Source of the DNA: Kangiellaceae bacterium
GTDB lineage: Bacteria > Pseudomonadota > Gammaproteobacteria > Enterobacterales > Kangiellaceae
NCBI GenBank assembly: GCA_030590405.1
Contig: JAUUYO010000033.1
Span: 1 to 17,644 of the forward strand
Direction of reading: 5' to 3'
Length of the DNA: 17,644 bases
Shown here in pieces: positions 1 through 7,658 of this stretch (its first letter is position 1; each line of letters opens with the position of its first letter). The notes under the pieces were generated by a model that made no database searches, had not been told where the DNA came from, and worked only from the letters and a program-made list of their open reading frames with translations. The position numbers and the translations under genes are program-made.

Positions 1-132
1 TGTGATCGATTGACGCTAGTGCTTGTGATCTATCTCGCACACGCTTATTTTTTTGCGGGAGCTTTATATTTTGAGCGAGTCTGCAAGGTACGTACTACGG
101 CATTTACAGGTAGGCCGAGAACTGCTGTCTAG
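1..132 (+). CDS. Possible C-terminal tail of an unknown protein, cut by the window edge
   Basis: One forward frame is open from the first base to a TAG at 130-132 and gives 43 residues. The first half reads as a hydrophobic, membrane-helix-like stretch (LTLVLVIYLAHAYFFAGAL), followed by a basic tail. No start is visible because the frame runs off the left edge. Nothing in it is recognisable as a family. An open stretch of 43 codons can occur by chance, so this is only a candidate tail of an upstream membrane protein. The other two forward frames close within the first 15 bases. Confidence 0.2.
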   Translation, partial: CDRLTLVLVIYLAHAYFFAGALYFERVCKVRTTAFTGRPRTAV

Positions 133-318
133 CGTTAGATACCAAGGATAATCTTGCTGCGGACTCGGTATTTAACCTTAAGAATCAAAAAATTAACAGC
201 CTCAAAATTTACTAAGGCGCAAGTCAACGCATCGCTTGAAAAAAACTCGAATTATACTAGTCTTAAGGTTGCTTCAATTCTATTTTAGTCTACTGAAGGC
301 GTTTATTAAGAGCCAGTT
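133..318. other. Non-coding upstream region of the TPR-GGDEF gene
   Basis: No supported gene is present. The stretch holds a perfect 10-bp inverted repeat, AACCTTAAGA at 174-183 and TCTTAAGGTT at 261-270, with 77 bases between. A TATACT hexamer at 253-258 lies directly before the right arm and could be a -10 box, but no -35 box is found at the proper distance: TTGAAA at 236-241 is only 11 bases away. The ribosome binding site of the next gene, AAGAG at 308-312, lies six bases before its ATG. Confidence 0.4.
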
Positions 319-2223
319 ATGAATCGGACCTGTTTACTTTTTTTGAAAATCATTATTCTGATGATCGCTTTGCTTCTTCCTGGCTATTATCAGGTTATGG
401 CCGAATCGCAACCTGGCAGTACAAAACAGATAAACTACGATGAGCAATACTTCACAAAACTGGAAAGTCGCATACAAAGTGAAGTAAAAAATGTTTTACA
501 GGAAGCAAAATCTCAAGAAAAGAGACTTGAAGGAGGAGAGCAATATCAAAATTATATGAGGTTCATCAAAATTATCACTCAATGCTTAAGTCTTTTGGAG
601 CAACATAATGAAATAGGCGTTTATGCGAATAAGGGAATTGAGGTTGCAAAGCGGGTTGGCGACCATGCGTATCAATCGTTATTTTTGTCTATGTATGCCG
701 TCAGCTTAATGCCTGAGCAGGAATACTCGCAAATTAGCCGTAAATTAAATGAAGCGCTTTTGTTAGCAAAATTAGCCAATAACCAGAAAGCCGAGGCTGA
801 TGTCTTATTAGTTAAAGGGCAATTATATTACGATATAGGCGATTATGAATTATCTTTAGAATCCTATTTAGAGGCTGATAAAATTTTTGATTCTATTAAA
901 GATGACTCAAACAAAGGCCTTATTTTGGGTGAAATAGCAATTGTGTATAGTGAGCTAGGTCAATTAGAAACCGCAATAAGTTATCAGAAAAAAGTACTTG
1001 CATTGCAAAAGGAAAACAATGATTTAATGAGTCTTAGTATTGGTCATTATAATATTTCAACCTCCTATATGGATCTTAAGGATTATGAAAAGGCTAAAGC
1101 ACATATCCATAAAGCTTATGATCTGAGTAAGAAAATTGGTGATACTGTTGGCATTGGTTATGCGTTAAAAGAAATCGCCATGCTAAAATCGAAAGAGGGA
1201 AACTATGAGTCTGCAATTTTATCGCTAAATAGCGCACTGCTTATTTTTGAAGAAAATAATTTACCCATTATGAAAGTTTTAAGCTACCTCACACGAGCGA
1301 AATATCGGGCAAAAGTAAAAGACCTGGATGCCCCCGAAGACCTGAAGTTCGCAAAAACTCTGGTCGATAAGATAGGTTCTAAACATCGCCTGGCGGATTA
1401 TTATGAAAGTGCTGCTTACGTCTACTTTGAATTAGGGCAATTTGAGAGCGCGAGTGAGATGTATCAACAGCTTTTGAAAATTAATAAAAAATATTTTGAT
1501 GAAAAAAGTAAAAGCAGTCTTAAAAAGCTACAAGTCAGCTTTGATTTCAAACAAAAGGAAATTGAAAACCAGTTGCTATTGAAAAACATGGAACTACGAA
1601 AAACAAAGTTAGAACAAGCTGACTACAGGCAATATATTATGTTATTAATAATAATGTTAGTCGGATTTGCTTTGATTCTGGTTGTCTTTTTTCTACATAA
1701 ACAACTTAAGTCCAAGGAGTTGTATCGGCATTTAGCAATGTACGATGAGTTAACCCAGGCGCCTAACAGGCGGCATATATTAAGTTTTGCCAAAGCAAAG
1801 CTGGTAGAAAATAAAGCGCTTAAACAGTCTTTTACCATTGCCATCCTTGACATCGATCTGTTTAAAGCTATCAATGACACTTATGGACACGATGTTGGAG
1901 ATCGCGTGTTACAACAGTTTTCTAATTTGGTTGCTACAATATTGCGTGGCGGCGATCGATTTGGTCGAATTGGCGGAGAGGAATGGCTTTTGGTGTTGTC
2001 TGCTACAACTAAAAAACAAGCGAAGGTTGTTTTTAAACGGCTGCAAAGAGCTCTTGAAGGAATGACTGTTGAAGGTTTGCCGTCAGAGAATAGAATCACC
2101 GTCAGTATGGGGGGGATTGAGCTTTCAAAAAAATACAGAAGTATTGATGCTGCCATAAAAAAAGCGGATGAGGCTTTGTATCAAGCCAAAGATAGTGGTC
2201 GAAATAAAGCGATCGTTTTTTGA
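319..2223 (+). CDS. Membrane-anchored diguanylate cyclase with periplasmic TPR repeats (GGDEF, variant GGEEW)
   Basis: Predicted to make cyclic di-GMP from two GTP at the inner membrane. A signal peptide or N-terminal anchor covers about residues 1-28. At least five TPR-like helical pairs follow at about 158-193, 198-232, 237-271, 278-312 and 357-391. A charged coiled-coil-like segment (about 396-435), a membrane helix (440-460) and a C-terminal GGDEF domain (about 470-634) complete it. The cyclase domain keeps YDELT at 475-479, DIDLFK at 511-516, GHDVGD and the signature G552-G-E-E-W556. The inhibitory I-site RGGD (543-546) sits five residues before the signature, so product inhibition is likely. 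Tryptophan replaces the usual phenylalanine at the end of the signature; the catalytic GGEE is normal. The TPR part should be periplasmic and probably senses a protein or peptide partner. AAGAG six bases upstream supports the ATG start. Function as a cyclase is likely; the input signal is unknown. Confidence 0.9.
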   Translation: MNRTCLLFLKIIILMIALLLPGYYQVMAESQPGSTKQINYDEQYFTKLESRIQSEVKNVLQEAKSQEKRLEGGEQYQNYMRFIKIITQCLSLLEQHNEIGVYANKGIEVAKRVGDHAYQSLFLSMYAVSLMPEQEYSQISRKLNEALLLAKLANNQKAEADVLLVKGQLYYDIGDYELSLESYLEADKIFDSIKDDSNKGLILGEIAIVYSELGQLETAISYQKKVLALQKENNDLMSLSIGHYNISTSYMDLKDYEKAKAHIHKAYDLSKKIGDTVGIGYALKEIAMLKSKEGNYESAILSLNSALLIFEENNLPIMKVLSYLTRAKYRAKVKDLDAPEDLKFAKTLVDKIGSKHRLADYYESAAYVYFELGQFESASEMYQQLLKINKKYFDEKSKSSLKKLQVSFDFKQKEIENQLLLKNMELRKTKLEQADYRQYIMLLIIMLVGFALILVVFFLHKQLKSKELYRHLAMYDELTQAPNRRHILSFAKAKLVENKALKQSFTIAILDIDLFKAINDTYGHDVGDRVLQQFSNLVATILRGGDRFGRIGGEEWLLVLSATTKKQAKVVFKRLQRALEGMTVEGLPSENRITVSMGGIELSKKYRSIDAAIKKADEALYQAKDSGRNKAIVF

Positions 2224-2312
2224 ACTTGTATTTAAAAATTATTACGCTCATAGGTCTATCTGCCAACGTGATGACAAAAGATATTATTAAGGGGCGTGAA
2301 GCAGGCACAAAA

Positions 2313-2334
2313 TTGGCCTGAAGGCCAACTTACA
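2313..2334 (-). repeat. REP-like palindrome, diverged single copy of the 12271-12331 repeat
   Basis: The core TTGGCCT-GA-AGGCCAA is a 7-bp hairpin followed by CTTACA. Over 22 bases it matches the right arm of the doublet at 12310-12331 at 20 positions (differences at 2320 and 2330). Read on the minus strand it begins TGTAAG and then the palindrome, the layout of REP sequences that carry a GTAG-type head. On the minus strand the stem is followed by ATTTTG, so it might also act as a weak terminator in that direction. Confidence 0.6.
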
Positions 2335-2535
2335 AAGGTCAAATATAGTGCGAAAATATTTTTTACAATGTCTCTACAATGCCCGTAAACAGGGAGCATA
2401 TCTGTTCACCGAGAATTGCTGATCTATTGGGTTAATTGAGAGCAATGAGCATCTGCAAAGTAAATACTCATTCACATGCCTCATAACAATCGACATATTT
2501 GTGCCACATTCTCACCATCGCCGTGACATTATCAT

Positions 2536-2556
2536 AAGATAAGATACACTTATCTT
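2536..2556. promoter_or_regulatory. Perfect 8-bp inverted repeat upstream of the A2M gene (possible operator)
   Basis: AAGATAAG at 2536-2543 and CTTATCTT at 2549-2556 are exact reverse complements separated by five bases. The dyad centre is about 97 bases before the A2M start codon, which fits a dimeric regulator site near a promoter. It has no flanking U-tract, so a terminator is unlikely. The regulator is not identifiable. Confidence 0.4.
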
Positions 2557-2570
2557 TAAGTTGTATTGGA

Positions 2571-2595
2571 TTAGCTCAGGTATTTTATGAGCTAA
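2571..2595. promoter_or_regulatory. Second perfect 8-bp inverted repeat in the A2M leader
   Basis: TTAGCTCA at 2571-2578 and TGAGCTAA at 2588-2595 are exact reverse complements with a nine-base spacer. The site lies 47 bases before the A2M start codon and 14 bases after the first dyad, with an unrelated sequence. It could be an operator or a hairpin in the mRNA leader. No U-tract follows. Confidence 0.35.
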
Positions 2596-2642
2596 GCTAT
2601 TTATTAACGCTTTATCTAACCGATAATAAAAAAGGAAAGATC

Positions 2643-5600
2643 ATGAAAGTTGGTTTGCTGGTTTGTTTGGTGTTTTTTTCCGTCTTGCTGTTTGGTTGTA
2701 ATGAGTCCGGTCAGGATGAAAGTGGCAAGTCGGTCGATCCTGTCAATACTCAATCGATTGACGCCGATTCTAATCTTTCCGATACTGGCGAATTTGATCT
2801 GGCGAAACAAAAAGCGGCTTTTGAGTTAACCCGTTTTCAGGTGTTGGATATCAATGAAAGCCCTTATGACAGCGGTCCGGCGTTAGCGGTATCTTTTTCA
2901 GTTCCTCTGGACTTGAGCAAGAATATTCAAGATAGTTTGCAAGTTTTGGACTCTAAAAATGATTCAGTCGCAGGTGGTTGGGTGGTCAATAGTGGCCGGA
3001 CTCGTGCCTATTTTCAATATATTGAACCGGGACAAACCTATCAGGTTTTAGTTGATTCTTCAATTTTATCGATTAACGCGCAGCAGCTGACTGCCGATGT
3101 AAAAAAACAAATCAAAACCAGTCGATTAGAAGACAATGTCAGATTCAGTAACAAAGGGCAAATCCTGCCCGCCAAACTCACCCGTGGTTTAGCGGTTGAA
3201 TCAGTCAATATCAAGCAGGTGGATATTAATTTCCATCGTGTTTTTGAGGAAAAAATCCCTCAAGTGATTAGCGAAAGACTGAATGGTTATTCCTATTATG
3301 TGCGCGAAATCCCCGAATATTCAAAGTTGGCCTATACCGCCCGTTACACTCTGGATTATGCTAAAAATAAAAAGCGAACCACAATTTTACCGATCCAGAA
3401 AATCAAAGAATTACAACAACCAGGGTTTTATATCGCAGTGATGAAACCCGCGGGGGAATATCCTTACGATCACCAGGTCACTTCTTTTTACATATCTAAC
3501 CTGGCGTTGCATGTGACCAATTTTGATGGTGCAACGAGCAACCATTTGCAAGTACACAGTTTAACCATAGAAGACGGTAAACCTTTGTCCAGTGTGGAAA
3601 TAACCATTATTAGCCAAAAGGGGGAAACTCTTGCAAAAGCGATAACAGATTCAAGCGGTAATCATCTGTTTACCAATATAGATGAAGATGCACTTATTAT
3701 TGGCCGTATCGATAATGACTTTTCGGTGATCTCGTTAGCCTCTCCTGCGCTCGATCTGTCTGAGCAGATCTCCATTACCCGCCGCCAGCAACAACAAGCG
3801 TTATTTTTGTACGGGCCGCGGGATTTATATCGTCCAGGGGAAACCATTTATATAAATGGTATTTTGAGGGACCATGATGGCAAACCTTTGCCTTCGGTAC
3901 CATTGGAGGCAAAGTTGCTCAGGCCCGATGGTCGAATTGCTACTAGTTTTAGCTGGCACCCTGAGTCGGTTGGTTTTTACAGCAAAGAATTAGCGGTTAA
4001 TAAAAGCGATCCAACTGGTGAATGGACATTGCAAGTGACCCATCCAGGAGGTTCGCAGTTTCGTTACATTTTTTCCGTTGAAGAGTTTCTTCCAGAAAGA
4101 ATGAAATTAGCGTTGACTAGTGAGCACGGTGATTTTGTTACGGTATTCACCGATATTCAAATCACAGGGCAAGGAGATTATCTGTATGGCGCGCCTGCGG
4201 CCGATAACAGAATTGCTGGGCGAGTGACCGTCAAACCGAACCATTTTCCGCTTGAAAAACTAAAAGACTTTTATTTTGGTCGAGTGACTAATGAGGATGA
4301 TATTCAAGAAATTGAACTAGCCGATCAACACCTTGATAAGCAAGGTAAAGTTGATTGGCTACTGCCCAATCTCTGGCGTGATGTGCGTTTTCCCACCCAA
4401 ATTGTTTTTGAGGCGAGCCTGTTTGAATCGGGCGGACGACCGATCACCCGTAGAACTCGACAAAATATCTGGGTGGGTGAAAGCCTGATTGGTGTCAGAC
4501 CTTTGTATCAGGAAAAAATTGTGCAACCCTTTGGTATCGCCGAGTTTGAATTAATCAATGCCCGCCAGGATGCCAGCCTGAAAGCCATTGGCGAAATTGA
4601 AATTACTCTGATCCGAGAAGATACTGACTATTATTGGCGGGCGAGAGAGCGCGGTTGGGATTACGGGCAAACGCAAAAAGAGAGTCGTGTTTACAGTCGA
4701 ATTTTAAAAGAAAGTAGCGAAAGAACCAGTATTCAACTGCCGGTCGATTACGGTCAATATCGAGTCGAGGTCAAAAATTTAGCAGGCGAGTTAAAAAACA
4801 GTTATCAGTTTTTTGCTGGATGGTATTGGGATGAAAATGGTGAATCCGGTGTGGCGGGCGCACGTCCGGATAAAGTTCGAATTCAATTGGACCAAGCCAG
4901 TTATTCGGCCAATCAAACAGCCAAAGTCACGCTTATTTCACCTCATTTGGGGAATGCGTTGATCCGGGTTGAGTCGAATAAAATCTTATGGGAAAAACAA
5001 ATCGAACTGACGTCACTTGAGCAGCAAATAGAGCTACCGGTATCTGCCGACTGGTCAAGGCACGATCTTTATTTGACCGTGATGGTGGTTTCGCCAGCAG
5101 CAAGCGATAGCCAGTCTAGTCAGCCGTTAGCTCAGTTACCCAAACGCGCTTTGGGCATTCAAGCATTGATGCTCGACAGAAAAGATCGCCAGTTTGGTTT
5201 AACTATTGAATCTGCTGAAGTGGTCGAACCGGAGCAGACCGTCAATATTCACTTATCTTTAACTGATCAAGAACCGCTAACCGAACAAAAACCGCTAACC
5301 GAGCAAAAACAACAAGCTGAGCAAACTATCTGGGTGACTTTGGCTGCGGTCGATACTGGTGTCCTGAGTCTCACCGGTTATAAAACACCTGATCCTTTTG
5401 ACTGGTTTTATGGGCAAAGGGCTTATCAAGGCAATATAAGAGACAGTTTTTCTCATTTGATCAAAAATCAAAATGGCAAGCTCGGAGTGCAACGTTTTGG
5501 CGGTGACGCGGAATTAACTCGTGGCGGCGAACAACCAGCCACCGATGTGCAAATTGTCTCATTATTTTCTAAAGCGGTTCAATTCGATCAAAATGGTCAG

Positions 5601-7619
5601 GTGGATATTCCGCTCACTTTGCCTGACTTTAATGGTGAACTGCGTTTGATGGCAGTGGCATTTTCTGGCGAGCGATTCGCCAGCCAGGAAACTAGCATGA
5701 AGGTGAGGGCACCACTGGTTGCCCAGATGTCATTGCCAAGGTTTCTGGCTAAAAAAGATCAAACCAAAATTGCTTTTGATTTACAAAATATGTCCGGTAA
5801 AACGCAGTCTTTAATTGCTAATATCCAGTTTGGCGGTGCGATCAGTGCAACAAAACAATCAACCACTATTGAGTTAAAGGATGGAGACAAACACACTCAA
5901 CAAATTAATATCCTCGCAACCGGGATCGGCGAAGGAAAAGTCCAGTTGCAATTAACCGATGAAAAAGGTGAAACCCAATTAACTCGCAGTTGGTCGCTCA
6001 ATGTCAGACCAGCCTATCCGGCAGAATTTGTTCGTCATCGTAAAGTATTGCAAAAAGGGGAGGGTTTTGAGTTATCGAATGCCTGGATTAATGATTTTGA
6101 TCCCGGCTCTTTACAGGCAAAGCTTTTGTTATCTTCCAGACCACCTTTAGACAGTAGCAGCCATTTACAAGGGCTGTTGCAATATCCCTACGGTTGTTTA
6201 GAGCAGACCTCCAGTCGTGCCTGGCCGTTATTGAATTATCAGTCATTTAGCCAACCGATAACACTCAATCAGCAAGGACAAAAAGTATTGGCGGAAAAAA
6301 ACAAACATATTGACGCGGCTATCCAGCGCATCAACGGCATGCAAAAAAGTAATGGCAGTTTTGGCCTTTGGAGTAATCAGAGTCAAGAAAGTCATTGGCT
6401 AACGGTTTACGCATTGGATTTTTTATTGCAAGCCAAACAGTCCGGATATTCAGTGCCGCAATCAGTACTGGATAAAGGATTAAAACGGATAAAAAATTAT
6501 GTTCGAACAACTCAGCCGAGTTACGCAGAGCGAAATCATTATTCAGAGAATGCCAAACATTATGGTCTGGCATTTCGCGCTTACGCAGCTTATTTATTAT
6601 CAAAAAATAGTCAAGTAAGTTTAGCCGAAATTCGTCAGATCAATAACAAATTATCAGCTCAGGCAAAGTCAGGGTTGCCTTTGGCGCATTTAGCCATCGC
6701 CTTTGAAAAGAGTGGTGACAATAATACCGCCAAGGCATTGTGGAATAAGGCCATTAATTTTAAAGACTATACTCTTCGCTATTCTGGTGATTACGGCAGT
6801 CGCTTAAGAGATACTGCCTGGATTATGATGCTGGCTACAGAAAGTCAACTAAGCCTGGATTATCAAGACTTGATTTTTAGTGTGAATGATGAAATGTTAG
6901 CCAAACAATGGTTCAGCACGCAAGAGCGATTTGCCATTTATCGGCTTGCGTTAGCGCTCGACAAAACCGCTCAGCCAGAGTGGGCAGTCAAGATAACGAC
7001 TAATGGCGCGGAAAGAACAATCTCCAATCAAAAGGACTATAGCCAATGGTTGACTGCGCAGTTATTTAAACAAAAAACTAATATTGAAGTCACTGAAGGT
7101 AAAAGTCTTTTTGTCGATTTGCAGCTAGTTGGTTATCCGTTAAAAGCACCAAAGCAATTATCGAATGGTATTAGCAGCGAAAAACGTTATTACAATCTGC
7201 AAGGTCAACCGATCCAGTTAGACAAGGTCAAAAGTGGCGATTATGTCTTAACCCGGATTGATGTAGCCAGTGCAAAAAGAATTCCTGATGCGTTGTTGGT
7301 CGATTTGCTACCCGCCGGATTTGAATTGGAGAATCCGGGATTAGAATTTTCGCAAGATATTTCTGAGGTCAAGATTGAAGAGACTTTTGTTTATGAATGG
7401 CATTATCAATCAGAGATATTACACAGCGAATATCGCGACGACAGATTTGTGGCAGCAATTTCGTTAGACAGGCGTCAGTCCTCGGTGATCTTTTATTTAA
7501 TGAGAGCGGTTAATCCCGGGACTTATCAGGTACCACCGACACAAGTGGAAGATATGTATCGGCCTTATTTAAGAAGTTTGTCAGCGCCGATGGCTCCAGT
7601 CGTGGTGATCGAAAGATGA
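2643..7619 (+). CDS. yfhM: Bacterial alpha-2-macroglobulin lipoprotein (YfhM/ECAM type)
   Basis: Large periplasmic protease trap that works like eukaryotic alpha-2-macroglobulin: cleavage of a bait region exposes a thioester that couples covalently to the attacking protease. At 1658 residues it is close to E. coli YfhM (about 1650). The N-terminus is a lipoprotein signal with lipobox LLFGC, Cys19 being the acylated residue. Asn at +2 and Glu at +3 may favour inner-membrane retention. The MG-domain landmark YGPRDLYRPGE lies at 390-400, the A2M family block FNGELRLMAV near 996-1005, and the thioester motif is C1185-L-E-Q1188 within YPYGCLEQ. The C-terminal stretch with DALLVDLLPAG and FRDDRFVAA-like blocks also matches the YfhM family. 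A duplicated PLTEQK hexapeptide (878-889) lies in a linker before the conserved core. AAGGA six bases upstream fixes the ATG. pbpC follows at once, the classic partnership. Confidence 0.96.
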   Translation: MKVGLLVCLVFFSVLLFGCNESGQDESGKSVDPVNTQSIDADSNLSDTGEFDLAKQKAAFELTRFQVLDINESPYDSGPALAVSFSVPLDLSKNIQDSLQVLDSKNDSVAGGWVVNSGRTRAYFQYIEPGQTYQVLVDSSILSINAQQLTADVKKQIKTSRLEDNVRFSNKGQILPAKLTRGLAVESVNIKQVDINFHRVFEEKIPQVISERLNGYSYYVREIPEYSKLAYTARYTLDYAKNKKRTTILPIQKIKELQQPGFYIAVMKPAGEYPYDHQVTSFYISNLALHVTNFDGATSNHLQVHSLTIEDGKPLSSVEITIISQKGETLAKAITDSSGNHLFTNIDEDALIIGRIDNDFSVISLASPALDLSEQISITRRQQQQALFLYGPRDLYRPGETIYINGILRDHDGKPLPSVPLEAKLLRPDGRIATSFSWHPESVGFYSKELAVNKSDPTGEWTLQVTHPGGSQFRYIFSVEEFLPERMKLALTSEHGDFVTVFTDIQITGQGDYLYGAPAADNRIAGRVTVKPNHFPLEKLKDFYFGRVTNEDDIQEIELADQHLDKQGKVDWLLPNLWRDVRFPTQIVFEASLFESGGRPITRRTRQNIWVGESLIGVRPLYQEKIVQPFGIAEFELINARQDASLKAIGEIEITLIREDTDYYWRARERGWDYGQTQKESRVYSRILKESSERTSIQLPVDYGQYRVEVKNLAGELKNSYQFFAGWYWDENGESGVAGARPDKVRIQLDQASYSANQTAKVTLISPHLGNALIRVESNKILWEKQIELTSLEQQIELPVSADWSRHDLYLTVMVVSPAASDSQSSQPLAQLPKRALGIQALMLDRKDRQFGLTIESAEVVEPEQTVNIHLSLTDQEPLTEQKPLTEQKQQAEQTIWVTLAAVDTGVLSLTGYKTPDPFDWFYGQRAYQGNIRDSFSHLIKNQNGKLGVQRFGGDAELTRGGEQPATDVQIVSLFSKAVQFDQNGQVDIPLTLPDFNGELRLMAVAFSGERFASQETSMKVRAPLVAQMSLPRFLAKKDQTKIAFDLQNMSGKTQSLIANIQFGGAISATKQSTTIELKDGDKHTQQINILATGIGEGKVQLQLTDEKGETQLTRSWSLNVRPAYPAEFVRHRKVLQKGEGFELSNAWINDFDPGSLQAKLLLSSRPPLDSSSHLQGLLQYPYGCLEQTSSRAWPLLNYQSFSQPITLNQQGQKVLAEKNKHIDAAIQRINGMQKSNGSFGLWSNQSQESHWLTVYALDFLLQAKQSGYSVPQSVLDKGLKRIKNYVRTTQPSYAERNHYSENAKHYGLAFRAYAAYLLSKNSQVSLAEIRQINNKLSAQAKSGLPLAHLAIAFEKSGDNNTAKALWNKAINFKDYTLRYSGDYGSRLRDTAWIMMLATESQLSLDYQDLIFSVNDEMLAKQWFSTQERFAIYRLALALDKTAQPEWAVKITTNGAERTISNQKDYSQWLTAQLFKQKTNIEVTEGKSLFVDLQLVGYPLKAPKQLSNGISSEKRYYNLQGQPIQLDKVKSGDYVLTRIDVASAKRIPDALLVDLLPAGFELENPGLEFSQDISEVKIEETFVYEWHYQSEILHSEYRDDRFVAAISLDRRQSSVIFYLMRAVNPGTYQVPPTQVEDMYRPYLRSLSAPMAPVVVIER
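5272..5307 (+). repeat. 18-bp tandem duplication inside the A2M gene (PLTEQK twice)
   Basis: Two adjacent 18-base units, 5272-5289 and 5290-5307, differ at one position (gaacaa versus gagcaa). They encode PLTEQK-PLTEQK at residues 878-889. The repeat keeps the reading frame and lies in a Gln/Glu-rich linker, flanked by the similar segments LTDQE and QQAEQ. It looks like a recent slippage event in a flexible part of the protein. Confidence 0.8.
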
Positions 7620-7658
7620 CCAGTGCCGTCTTCGACAAGGAATTTTAAAAATAGATCT

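Larger units (their letters stand above)
2224..2642. other. 419-bp intergenic region before the alpha-2-macroglobulin gene
   Basis: No gene is supported. The region holds a single REP-like palindrome (2313-2334) and two perfect 8-bp inverted repeats (2536-2556 and 2571-2595), each listed separately. A good Shine-Dalgarno sequence, AAGGA at 2632-2636, lies six bases before the ATG at 2643. I could not place a convincing -35/-10 pair. The length and the clustered dyads suggest that the A2M gene has its own regulated promoter here and is not co-transcribed with the cyclase gene. Confidence 0.5.

Noticed and set aside
236..258. TTGAAA and TATACT as a sigma-70 promoter of the TPR-GGDEF gene
   Set aside because: The spacing is only 11 bases, too short for a functional pair.
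2271..2321. Short forward frame MTKDIIKGREAGTKLA after the TPR-GGDEF gene
   Set aside because: Only 16 codons, no Shine-Dalgarno, and its end lies inside the REP palindrome; most likely chance.
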